DNA from: Bacillota bacterium
Lineage (GTDB): Bacteria > Bacillota > Limnochordia > DTU080 > JAAYLA01
NCBI GenBank assembly: GCA_012522135.1
Contig: JAAYLA010000210.1
Location: 1 to 39,528, forward strand
Reading direction: 5' to 3'
Length of the DNA stretch: 39,528 nucleotides
Of the stretch, positions 8,794 to 15,792 are shown piece by piece. Within the stretch, counting starts at the first letter, position 1; every line of letters starts with the position of its first letter. The notes under the pieces were generated by a model. The model was not told the DNA's origin. It did no database searches and worked only from the letters and a program-made list of their open reading frames with translations. The position numbers were made by a program, and so were the translations under genes.

Positions 8794-9780
8794 TCAGAGC
8801 GTCGCCAGGTTGCGCAAGGCCTCGGCCATCTTTTGCTGGTCGGGCATAGCGAAATCTTCGAGCGACTTGGCATAAGGCATTGCGGGAATGTCCGGTGCCG
8901 CCAGCCGATTCACGGGCGCGTCCAGGTGCCAGAAGGCTTTTTCCGCAATGCGCGCCGCAATTTCGCCTCCGATGCCTCCCGTGAGGTTGTCTTCATGCGC
9001 GATCAACACCTTGCCCGTCTTGCGCACGCTGCTCAAGATCGTCTCCTCGTCCAACGGCAGCAGCGTCCGCAGATCGACCACCTCGACGTCGATTCCCTCC
9101 CGCGCCAGCTCCTCGGCCGCGGCCAAGGCATAGTGCACCATCAGGCCATACGTGATGACCGAGACGTCCTTGCCTTCCCGTTTCACGTCGGCCTTGCCTA
9201 TAGGTATCTCGTAGGGCTCCTCGGGCACTTCCTGGCGAAACCCGCGGTAAGCCAATGCGTTCTTGTGCTCGAAAAAGAGAACGGGATCGGGATCCTTGAC
9301 GGCGGCCCGCAGCAACCCCTTGACGTCGTAGGGCATGACGGGCGCGACGATTTTCAGACCCGGCGTACTGAAGAACAGGGCCTCGACCGATTGGGAATGG
9401 TATAACCCGCCGGTAATGCCTCCTCCGTACGGTGCCCGCACGACGATCGGACAGGAAAAAGCACCGTTGGAGCGATATCGCATCTTGGCGGCCTCGTTGA
9501 CGATCTGATCGACCGCGGCGTGGATGAAATCGGCGAACTGGATTTCGGCGACGGGAAGCAGCCCGCCCAGAGCCGCTCCGATCGCGATGCCCACGATGCT
9601 CGCTTCGGCCAAGGGCGTATCGATGACCCGTCCCGGGCCGAAGGCTTCCAAGCAGCCCTCGGTCGCGCCGAACGTTCCGCCCATCTCTACGTCTTCACCG
9701 AGGACGAAGACCCTTGGATCTTCCTCCATGATTTCGCGCAGCGTGCTGTTGATGGTTTCGATGGTGTTTTGCAATGCCAT
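8794..9780 (-). CDS. bkdAB: Branched-chain 2-oxoacid dehydrogenase E1 beta subunit
   Basis: The beta chain of the heterotetrameric E1, 328 residues of the transketolase central and C-terminal folds. Family landmarks are FVLGEDVEMGGTFGATEG near the N-terminus, EASIVGIAIGAALGGLLPVAEIQFADF, and the C-terminal half with VEVVDLRTLLPLDEETI and AHEDNLTGGIGGEIAARI. The beta chain completes the ThDP pocket and binds the E2 subunit-binding domain. Its ATG overlaps the stop of bkdAA in a TAATG junction, which points to translational coupling and equal amounts of the two chains. Confidence 0.93.
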   Translation of the reverse strand: MALQNTIETINSTLREIMEEDPRVFVLGEDVEMGGTFGATEGCLEAFGPGRVIDTPLAEASIVGIAIGAALGGLLPVAEIQFADFIHAAVDQIVNEAAKMRYRSNGAFSCPIVVRAPYGGGITGGLYHSQSVEALFFSTPGLKIVAPVMPYDVKGLLRAAVKDPDPVLFFEHKNALAYRGFRQEVPEEPYEIPIGKADVKREGKDVSVITYGLMVHYALAAAEELAREGIDVEVVDLRTLLPLDEETILSSVRKTGKVLIAHEDNLTGGIGGEIAARIAEKAFWHLDAPVNRLAAPDIPAMPYAKSLEDFAMPDQQKMAEALRNLATL

Positions 9781-10787
9781 TACGCCGAGCCCTCCTCCGC
9801 ATAAACGTGGCGCAGCGCGGTCGGACCTTCGGGCGGAGGCGCGGCCTCGGCCTTGCGAGCTGCTTCCAACGCCTCCTGCCGCGCCCGTTCCTCGAGTTGC
9901 TCCAGTTCTTCAGAGGAGGCAAGTCCGTGGGACAGCACGTACTCCCTGAGGCGGCGCACCGGATCCTGCTCCCTGCGGGCACGTTCCACCTCTTCCCGCG
10001 GCCTGTACTTGCGGTCGTCGTCATTCGTCGTGTGGGGATCCATGCGGTAAGTGAGGGCCTCGATCAGGGTCGGCCCCTCGCCTCGCCGGGCCCGTTCCAC
10101 CGCTTCGCGCATGGCGCCGTAGACCGCAAACACGTCGGCGCCGTCCACCGTCACGCCGGGTATGCCGTAGGCCAACGCCCGGGTGGCAACATTCGGCACG
10201 GGCGACTGCTTCGCAAAGGGCACCGAGATGGCATAGCGGTTGTTTTGGCAATAGAAAATGACGGGCAGTTTGTGGATGGCGGCGAAGTTGATCCCCTCGT
10301 GGAAGTCGCCTCGCGAAACGGCACCGTCGCCGAAGGAGACCCATACCACCTTGTCTTCCCCCTTCAGCTTGACGGCCAGGCCTAGCCCCGCCGCGTGGGG
10401 AATTTGCGTCCCGACGGGACTCGAGCCGGAGGGGATGTTCAAAGCCTTGTGCCCCCAGTGCTTCGGCATCTGGCGCCCGCCGCTCGACGGGTCGGCGGCC
10501 CGCGCGAATTCACCGAGCATGATCTCCTCCGGCGTCATACCGAGGGCCAGCACGACGGCGGTGTCGCGGTAATACGGCATTGCGACGTCGTGACCGGCAC
10601 GCAACGCCCACACCGCCCCGACCTGGGCACCTTCGTGGCCGATACCGGTGACGGTAAAGGCGATCTTCCCTTGGCGATATAAGATGTTCGCCCGTTCGTC
10701 CAAAGCCCTGGCCAAAACCATGGTGCGGTACATGGCCAAGACATCGCCGTCAGATAGCTCTAGGGCAATGTGTGGCAGTGCATTCAC
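9780..10787 (-). CDS. bkdAA: Branched-chain 2-oxoacid dehydrogenase E1 alpha subunit
   Basis: The alpha chain of the heterotetrameric E1, 335 residues. It carries the thiamine diphosphate motif GDGAVSRGDFHEGINFA followed by the NN of YCQNNRYAIS, and the phosphorylation-loop region YRMDPHTTNDDDRKYR typical of BkdA/PdhA chains. It decarboxylates 2-oxoacids and reductively acylates the lipoyl group of bkdB. The start is GTG at 10787, with GAGAGGAG about 13 bases upstream, a long spacing. It heads bkdAA-bkdAB-bkdB; no E3 gene is present in this operon. The C-terminal 50 residues are rich in Glu, Ala and Arg and probably helical. Confidence 0.92.
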   Translation of the reverse strand: MNALPHIALELSDGDVLAMYRTMVLARALDERANILYRQGKIAFTVTGIGHEGAQVGAVWALRAGHDVAMPYYRDTAVVLALGMTPEEIMLGEFARAADPSSGGRQMPKHWGHKALNIPSGSSPVGTQIPHAAGLGLAVKLKGEDKVVWVSFGDGAVSRGDFHEGINFAAIHKLPVIFYCQNNRYAISVPFAKQSPVPNVATRALAYGIPGVTVDGADVFAVYGAMREAVERARRGEGPTLIEALTYRMDPHTTNDDDRKYRPREEVERARREQDPVRRLREYVLSHGLASSEELEQLEERARQEALEAARKAEAAPPPEGPTALRHVYAEEGSA

Positions 10788-10856
10788 GCTCGTATCGGAC
10801 TCCTCTCCACTACAGAACCTGGTCGTCCGTATGGGCAGACGACCCGGTCAATCAAT

Positions 10857-10884
10857 TGTATACCTAAGTGCTGCCAAGAGCCAA
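10857..10884 (-). promoter_or_regulatory. Predicted promoter of the bkd operon
   Basis: On the minus strand TTGGCT (-35, four of six) and TATACA (-10, four of six) are 16 bases apart, with the start point expected near 10850 and a 60-base leader. The -35 lies inside a 15-base element (10870-10884) that is nearly the same as the one over the aceE -35. The match to consensus is moderate, so the shared element is the better reason to look here. Confidence 0.4.
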
Positions 10885-10990
10885 CATCCCTTTCAGTTAT
10901 TTCCACGCCGCAATTGACATGGTCCTTCCCAATCCCGGGAAGAATGACCTGCTGAGACGGATACCTGCCACAAGAGGGGTGGTGAGCCCA

Positions 10991-11224
10991 TTGCAACTTA
11001 CGCAGCGGGATTTTCTATTTCTGGAAGACGCCATGGCCGCGGAGCGGCTGGGAGTCGTGCAGTTTCGGGATATGGCGCGGCATTGCACGGATCAGGAGCT
11101 GCGCGATTTGTGCCTGCAAGCCGCCGACCAGAGCCTGCAGCACTTCGGCCGCTTGCTCAACGTCCTCAACCGGAGCGCGGGCGGGCACGGCACCTTCCAA
11201 ACGTCCTGGCATCAAAATATGTGA
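10991..11224 (+). CDS. CotF-like spore coat protein, short form
   Basis: A 77-residue helical protein whose opening (QLTQRDFLFLEDAMAAERLGV) and following helix (DQELRDLCLQAADQSLQHFGRLLNVL) match the ferritin-like CotF spore coat family. I place the start at TTG 10991, eleven bases after AAGAGGGG; in-frame GTG codons at 10979 and 10982 lie too close to that site. It is followed 12 bases later by a longer CotF gene, and the two probably form one sporulation transcript. I could not find a convincing sporulation promoter upstream. CotF family members sit in the inner coat of the spore. Confidence 0.78.
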   Translation: MQLTQRDFLFLEDAMAAERLGVVQFRDMARHCTDQELRDLCLQAADQSLQHFGRLLNVLNRSAGGHGTFQTSWHQNM

Positions 11225-11236
11225 GGAGTGATCCGG

Positions 11237-11632
11237 ATGACCGATCAGGATCTGATGAACGCCGCCCTGACCGCCCTCAAGCACCAAAGCCACGTATATC
11301 ACGGGCTCACGGAGCACACGGCGAACGAGGGGCTGCTGCGCGAGATCTCAACCCTTCTGAACGAAAAGCAAAGCATGCGCCTGCGTGTGTTCGAGGCGAT
11401 GAACCGGCGGGGATGGTACAACCCGCAACTGATCTCGCAAGCCCAATTGGATCAGCACAAGCAACGCATGAACCAGACGTTCCAGCAGCTGCAGCAGGCA
11501 CCGGCCTACGCGACCGGTCCAGCGCAGTCACCGGGAATCAGCCATCCGGGCATCACGTATCAGGCCTGGGGTCACATGCCACACCCGCAGGCACAGCAAC
11601 CAGCCTGGCAAGGAGCGCACGGCCCGCATTGA
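11237..11632 (+). CDS. CotF-family spore coat protein
   Basis: A 131-residue coat protein. Residues 1-80 are the CotF helical domain (DLMNAALTALKHQSHVYHGLTEH, then a second helix ending EKQSMRLRVFEAMNRRGWYNP). The C-terminal 50 residues are rich in Gln, Pro, His and Gly, a low-complexity tail typical of structural coat proteins. I chose the ATG at 11237, eight bases after GAGGAG; an in-frame GTG three codons upstream overlaps that ribosome site. It pairs with the short CotF gene before it and ends just before a strong hairpin. Function is inferred from the family: assembly in the coat of the forespore. Confidence 0.85.
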   Translation: MTDQDLMNAALTALKHQSHVYHGLTEHTANEGLLREISTLLNEKQSMRLRVFEAMNRRGWYNPQLISQAQLDQHKQRMNQTFQQLQQAPAYATGPAQSPGISHPGITYQAWGHMPHPQAQQPAWQGAHGPH

Positions 11633-11649
11633 CCGCCTGCACGAACCAA

Positions 11650-11673
11650 TCGGGGCCCCCTAGGGAGCCCCGA
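11650..11673. terminator. Bidirectional hairpin between cotF-like gene and Nfu gene
   Basis: The arms TCGGGGC (11650-11656) and GCCCCGA (11667-11673) pair perfectly, and the inner CCC/GGG adds stability. It lies between two convergent genes, 17 bases after one stop and 11 before the other. The T-rich tails are weak (TCCGTCTT on the plus strand), so strength is uncertain. Confidence 0.55.
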
Positions 11674-11684
11674 TCCGTCTTACG

Positions 11685-11951
11685 TCAGGCAAACTGCTCA
11701 GACAATACCTGTTCCACCTGGGGCACCAGATCTTCCCAGGAGGCTTCGGGCGCCTTGGTGACGGTAACGAAGTTGCCCAGCATGAATACGCCAGCCACTC
11801 CCTCTATCGCGAACAGCGCCGACGCCACGGGCGAGCCCTTTGCGTCCTCGGCGTTCATGTACGACTCGCTCCCGGCTTCTACCACGGGGCGGTCCAAAAC
11901 GAACTTGAGGCTATTCGGGTTGGGCGTCGGCTGGTAGGTAACGTTCGCCAC
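11685..11951 (-). CDS. Nfu/NifU N-terminal domain protein
   Basis: An 88-residue protein with the signature of the Nfu N-terminal domain: YQPTPNPNSLKFVLDRPVV at the start, then the alpha/beta stretch ALFAIEGVAGVFMLGNFVTVTK. This domain accompanies iron-sulfur scaffold proteins; here it stands alone without the C-terminal CxxC cluster-binding domain, so it may be an accessory in cluster delivery. The start is GTG 11951 behind GGAGGAG at ideal spacing; an upstream in-frame extension has no family match. It lies downstream of the carboxypeptidase gene on the same strand with 105 bases between. Confidence 0.88.
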   Translation of the reverse strand: MANVTYQPTPNPNSLKFVLDRPVVEAGSESYMNAEDAKGSPVASALFAIEGVAGVFMLGNFVTVTKAPEASWEDLVPQVEQVLSEQFA

Positions 11952-12056
11952 ACGATCTCCTCCTTGGTCAAGTCTTCGGTCGGCGCCATTGTACCACGTC
12001 GAGCCGGGCCTGGCCACGCCGGTACGGTTCTGGCCCTCTTACCCGGCCCTGCTCCG

Positions 12057-13607
12057 CTACTCCGAGCTCCAGCGCGCCAGCACGGTCACGATGACGTCCT
12101 GATAGGTGGTGCTGGGAACGCCGAGCGCGTGGTTGAACATGATACTAAAGACGAGGCGCTCGCCCGTGGCGTTGTCCACGTATCCGCTCAACGTCGATAC
12201 GTTTCCGATGCTGCCGGTCTTGGCCCGGGCGTTGAACTGGGCGGGCGTACCTTGTAACCGGCTGCGCAGCGTCCCTCCTACCATTCGATCGGAAGCGCCC
12301 GCCACCGGCAGCGCGTGATAGAAGTACGGGAAATTTGGCCGGTCGGCCATGTAACGCAGGACGGCGATGAGTTGCTGCGGCGTCACGAGATTCGTCCGGC
12401 CGAGACCCGAACCGTCGGAAATGTTGAAGGATCCGGGTACCCGTACGACGTCCCGCAGGAAGGACTCGATCACGGCCCTGCCCGCCGCCCAGCTGCCTTG
12501 GGAGCGGAATTTCCGGCCCAACGTTTTCAAGATGACCTCGCCATGGCCGTTGTTGCTCAGTTTGAGAAAGGGCACGAGCAGCTGCGACAGGGGCATCGAC
12601 GTATGACCGGCCACGTGCACCAGCTCGCGGCTTACGCGTCCCGGTACCACGTCCCCGGCCACCTCGATGCCGGCTTGCCGCAGCGCGTTGGCAAAAACCG
12701 TTGCGACCAAAGGGGCCGGATCCTGCATGGCGATCCACATAGTCGTCGGGCCTCTCCCAAGGGGCGTGCTACCGGAGACGACGAGGCTGCCGTCATCCGC
12801 CCAGTACGCGGAGATGCTCCCGGTCGACGCCGCGCCCGCCGTGCGCGTCTCGTTTACCACCCGAATGCCGGCGAGGCTGGGCGATATGACGACGAGCCCG
12901 GGTTCAAAAAGGGCACCGGCCGGGTAGACGCTGACCTTCACCGTATTGGCGTCGTAATCGCGGTCGGGCGAAAGCGCCAGGCCCGATACGGGAGCTGCAT
13001 AGTACGCGTCCAAGTAGTCCCACGACCAGCCAGGACCCCGCAGCTGGTCGTCGAAAAAGGAAGCATCGTAGACGACATCGCCCGCTATATGCCGCAGGCC
13101 CCGCGCGTGAAGCAGGCGGGCGAGGCGCTCGAGGTCCTCCTGCAGCAAAGTGGGATCGCCCCCGCCCTGAAGATAGATATTGCCTTCCAGCCGTTCGGGA
13201 AGGGGACCCGTCAGGTGCTCGCTCCCTCCGGCGCTTTCCCACGGATCGAGCCATACCCGGGTTTCCCAAACGTGGTCGGGTCCGAGGAGTTCTAACCCGG
13301 CCGCCGCGGTGATGAGCTTCATGTTCGACGCCGGCATCATCAACTTGGCTCCGTTGAAGTCATAAAGCACCCGGCCGTCCACGGTCTCGACGCGCACTCC
13401 GACCCACGCGGAGTCGACGGTCGGCTGACGGACAACGCCGTCCAACGACTGCACCAGTTCAGCTACGCGCTCCTCGGAGATGGTCCCGGCCGCCTGTCCG
13501 TGCGCTACAGCCGCGGCCATTGCCAGGACGACGAGAACCCACAAGGCAAGTAATCCGCTGCGTCCCAAGGGAAAACGCAATGCGACCGACGGTACACGGA
13601 TCTTCAC
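12057..13607 (-). CDS. dacB: D-alanyl-D-alanine carboxypeptidase, PBP4/S13 family
   Basis: A 516-residue exported penicillin-binding protein of the S13 family, which trims D-Ala from peptidoglycan peptides or cuts cross-links. A signal peptide covers about residues 18-38 (LLALWVLVVLAMAAAVAHGQA). The three penicilloyl-serine motifs are intact: SxxK at S94-K97 (PASNMK), SxN at S351-N353 (KLSNNGHGE) and KTG at 463-465. The long insert between the first and second motifs is characteristic of PBP4. The start is GTG 13607 after GGGGGCGATG. It is transcribed divergently from the DUF2089 operon. In spore formers, relatives act in vegetative wall or cortex metabolism; which applies here is not shown. 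Confidence 0.92.
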   Translation of the reverse strand: MKIRVPSVALRFPLGRSGLLALWVLVVLAMAAAVAHGQAAGTISEERVAELVQSLDGVVRQPTVDSAWVGVRVETVDGRVLYDFNGAKLMMPASNMKLITAAAGLELLGPDHVWETRVWLDPWESAGGSEHLTGPLPERLEGNIYLQGGGDPTLLQEDLERLARLLHARGLRHIAGDVVYDASFFDDQLRGPGWSWDYLDAYYAAPVSGLALSPDRDYDANTVKVSVYPAGALFEPGLVVISPSLAGIRVVNETRTAGAASTGSISAYWADDGSLVVSGSTPLGRGPTTMWIAMQDPAPLVATVFANALRQAGIEVAGDVVPGRVSRELVHVAGHTSMPLSQLLVPFLKLSNNGHGEVILKTLGRKFRSQGSWAAGRAVIESFLRDVVRVPGSFNISDGSGLGRTNLVTPQQLIAVLRYMADRPNFPYFYHALPVAGASDRMVGGTLRSRLQGTPAQFNARAKTGSIGNVSTLSGYVDNATGERLVFSIMFNHALGVPSTTYQDVIVTVLARWSSE

Positions 13608-13705
13608 ACCATCGCCCCCCAGAAGATGTCATGCTATATAGGTTTTTTCTACGTTCTTCTCCCACATGCCGATTCCCTCCGAGGCGAAGTTCAGGAAAAA
13701 AGGAG

Positions 13706-13734
13706 TTGACACGAAAGCCGAGGCTCATTATTTT
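13706..13734 (+). promoter_or_regulatory. Sigma-A promoter of the DUF2089 operon
   Basis: TTGACA (perfect -35) and TATTTT (-10, four of six) are separated by 17 bases. The start point should be near 13741, about 58 bases before the TTG start of the DUF2089 gene. Confidence 0.7.
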
Positions 13735-13798
13735 TAAGGTGATGCTTCAACATCTCTCAACATGGAGGTTGATTTTTTGCAGAAGGAGGCGATATCCG

Positions 13799-14185
13799 TT
13801 GCAACTCAGACCCATCAGCCGGTGCCCGGCGTGCGGCGGCGATTTGTCGATCCGGCGCTTCGAGTGTGAGAGATGCCAGACGGCGATTGAAGGGCGCTTC
13901 CCCCGCTCGCGCCTGGACCGGCTCACGAAAGAGCAACAAGAGTTCGTCGAAGTCTTCCTCTTGGCCCGCGGGAACATAAAAGAGGTGGAACGCATCCTGG
14001 GCATCTCGTATCCGACCGTGCGCAACCGGCTCGACGGCATATTAGAGAGTCTAGGCCACCGGGTCGAAAAAGGCGACGGGTCCACATCCGAACAGCGAAG
14101 CCGGATCCTGTCGGCGCTCGATCGCGGGGAGATCACGGTAAGCCAAGCGATTAAGCAGCTCAGAGGTGATGAGGATGAAGGATGA
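13799..14185 (+). CDS. DUF2089-family regulator (zinc ribbon plus HTH)
   Basis: A 128-residue protein. The N-terminus has a zinc-ribbon-like pair of CxxC motifs (CPACGG, then CERCQ, residues about 9-27). A sigma-region-4-like helix-turn-helix follows (EQQEFVEVFLLARGNIKEVERILGISYPTVRNRLDGIL), as in the DUF2089 family. The last 25 residues (RILSALDRGEITVSQAIKQL) resemble the SHOCT-like helix at the start of the next two proteins. I chose TTG 13799, nine bases after AGAAGGAGG, giving the usual family N-terminus; an in-frame ATG at 13742 would add 19 residues that do not fit. It probably regulates its own operon; its stop overlaps the next start by 11 bases. Confidence 0.85.
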   Translation: MQLRPISRCPACGGDLSIRRFECERCQTAIEGRFPRSRLDRLTKEQQEFVEVFLLARGNIKEVERILGISYPTVRNRLDGILESLGHRVEKGDGSTSEQRSRILSALDRGEITVSQAIKQLRGDEDEG

Positions 14186-15404
14186 GCGCATCATCATCCT
14201 GCAAATGCTCGAAAAAGGCAAGATAACCGTAGAAGAGGCCGCCGCACTGCTCGACGCCCTTGAGCCAGCTGCAGTGAGGGAGCACAAAGAGGCGCCCGCA
14301 CCGGAGCACGCTGCCGAAACCATTAGCTCAAGGTCCGGACCGGGTGACCGTTGGGAGGAGACAAGAGAACGCATCGACAGCAGCCTGAAGCACCTGCGCG
14401 AGACCTTGCGGGAGAAGGCGCCGACCGGCGATGAGATCAACGCCTTCGTCCGCAAAGTGCAGCAAGGGGTCGCGCAGGTCATCGACGAGCTTCCCGACGT
14501 AGTCAACAGGCTGCTTCACTGGGAGTTCCGCTCGGGATTCACCGGCCGCACTGTGGAGGAACGTTTCAGCGGCACGTTTGCCGAGGGGCAGAAAGTAACC
14601 GTGCGCGTCCACTGTGAGGACGGACCGGTACGTTTTGCCCCCAGCGAAGACGAAGGCTATCACGTGCGGGTCGTGAACCAGGTGCGGGCCGACGACGATG
14701 CCCACGCTAAAGCCTTGAGCCTTGAAACTGTAGACTGGCGGGAGACGGAGAACGGCTTTGAACTAACGTTGAAAAACCACCCGAAGGTCCGCTCCCAAGT
14801 GCACGTCGCGCTGCCCCTCGGGCCAGCCTACATCGTGGACGTCACTTCCGATGACGGTAGCATCGTTTGGGAGAAGCTGCCCGCCGAAGAAGTCCGCCTG
14901 ACCACGCAAGACGGTGCCGTGAAGGTGAGCGACGTGAAGGCCGAGCGGCTCGAGGCGAGAACCGAAGACGGGGCGGTCTGGCTGCACAAGGTCGAAGCCA
15001 ACGAGGTGCGGGCATTGAGCGCCGACGGCGCCGTGCGCTTTCGCGGCTTTGCCCGCCGGCTGCGCTGCGCGACGGACGACGGCGCCGTACGGGCAGCGCT
15101 CATCGCCCCCGCCTTGCCCGAAGTCGACGAAGGCGAACTGCACTGGGAGCTGAGCTCGCAGGACGGGGCGGTATCCCTTTGGGTGCCGACCCGGGACGAT
15201 TACGGCTACCGCTTGCGCCTGACCGCCGGCGAAGGCAGCGTATCCGTATCCCTGCCGGGTATCAATACGACCACGAGCGGAACAGCCGGCCTTACGGGGC
15301 ACACGGCGGGTTTTGAGGAGAAGAGGGTTCGAGCGACTTTGATCCTGCGGACGGAGGACGGAGCGATTCGGGTAGCGGGAGCCCGCGAAGGAGCGGACGC
15401 TTGA
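14175..15404 (+). CDS. DUF4097 beta-solenoid protein with SHOCT-like N-terminus (YvlB-like)
   Basis: A 409-residue protein. Residues 1-30 are a SHOCT-like helical motif (IIILQMLEKGKITVEEAAAL), the middle is a charged helical linker, and the C-terminal half is a DUF4097 adhesin-like domain with at least six short repeats centred on DGAV or DGSI (TQDGAVKV, TEDGAVWL, SADGAVRF, TDDGAVRA, SQDGAVSL), spaced by roughly 20-45 residues, as in a beta-solenoid. No signal peptide or membrane helix is seen, so it should be cytosolic despite the adhesin name. It resembles the Bacillus subtilis YvlB family, associated with envelope stress. ATG 14175 follows GAGGTG at seven bases; the coding start overlaps the DUF2089 stop. 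Function is unknown. Confidence 0.82.
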   Translation: MKDERIIILQMLEKGKITVEEAAALLDALEPAAVREHKEAPAPEHAAETISSRSGPGDRWEETRERIDSSLKHLRETLREKAPTGDEINAFVRKVQQGVAQVIDELPDVVNRLLHWEFRSGFTGRTVEERFSGTFAEGQKVTVRVHCEDGPVRFAPSEDEGYHVRVVNQVRADDDAHAKALSLETVDWRETENGFELTLKNHPKVRSQVHVALPLGPAYIVDVTSDDGSIVWEKLPAEEVRLTTQDGAVKVSDVKAERLEARTEDGAVWLHKVEANEVRALSADGAVRFRGFARRLRCATDDGAVRAALIAPALPEVDEGELHWELSSQDGAVSLWVPTRDDYGYRLRLTAGEGSVSVSLPGINTTTSGTAGLTGHTAGFEEKRVRATLILRTEDGAIRVAGAREGADA

Positions 15405-15751
15405 TGGGCGCTTTCACCGGAGAGAGGGTCCGCATCCTGCGCATGCTGGAGGAGGGCAAAGTGTCCGTCGACGAGGCGGCCCGGCTGCTCGACGCCCTGG
15501 AAGGTGGAGGTGACGGCAAGGCGCCGCGGGCGCGGCGCATCCGTATCACGGTGCGTGAAAGCGGCCTGTCGCCTCTCCACGTGACCATACCCGTCGGCCT
15601 CGTCGAAAGGCTTGCCCGCCTCGCCGAGCATGCATCCCGGCCGGGAGCGGTCAGTGCCGAGGCCATCGTGCGCCTCGTGGCCGAGGGCAAAGAAGACAAG
15701 CTCCTCGAGATCGAGCACGGCGATCAGCGCATCGAGATCTTCGCGGAATAG
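15404..15751 (+). CDS. SHOCT-like domain protein, small
   Basis: A 115-residue protein beginning with the same helical motif as its neighbour (RVRILRMLEEGKVSVDEAARLL), followed by a basic linker and a compact alpha/beta region (RIRITVRESGLSPLHVTIPVG ... AEAIVRLVAEGKEDKLLEIE). No membrane segment or signal is present. Its ATG overlaps the TGA of the DUF4097 gene (TGATG), so its translation is coupled to that gene. I cannot name a function; the shared motif suggests that the three proteins of this operon contact one another or a common partner. Confidence 0.8.
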   Translation: MGAFTGERVRILRMLEEGKVSVDEAARLLDALEGGGDGKAPRARRIRITVRESGLSPLHVTIPVGLVERLARLAEHASRPGAVSAEAIVRLVAEGKEDKLLEIEHGDQRIEIFAE

Positions 15752-15757
15752 GCCGCC

Positions 15758-15786
15758 TTGACAACCCCAGCTAGGGGCGATACGAT
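15758..15786 (+). promoter_or_regulatory. Sigma-A promoter placing transcription start at the mqnA-like ATG
   Basis: A perfect TTGACA and TACGAT (five of six) lie exactly 17 bases apart. The ATG at 15793 is seven bases past the -10 box, which is the normal distance for transcription start. The mRNA would then begin at or within a base or two of the start codon. Confidence 0.75.
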
Positions 15787-15792
15787 CGCGGT

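Noticed and set aside
13742-13798. ATG 13742 as the start of the DUF2089 protein
   Set aside because: It adds 19 residues not typical of the family and lacks good ribosome-site spacing; TTG 13799 has AGAAGGAGG at nine bases.
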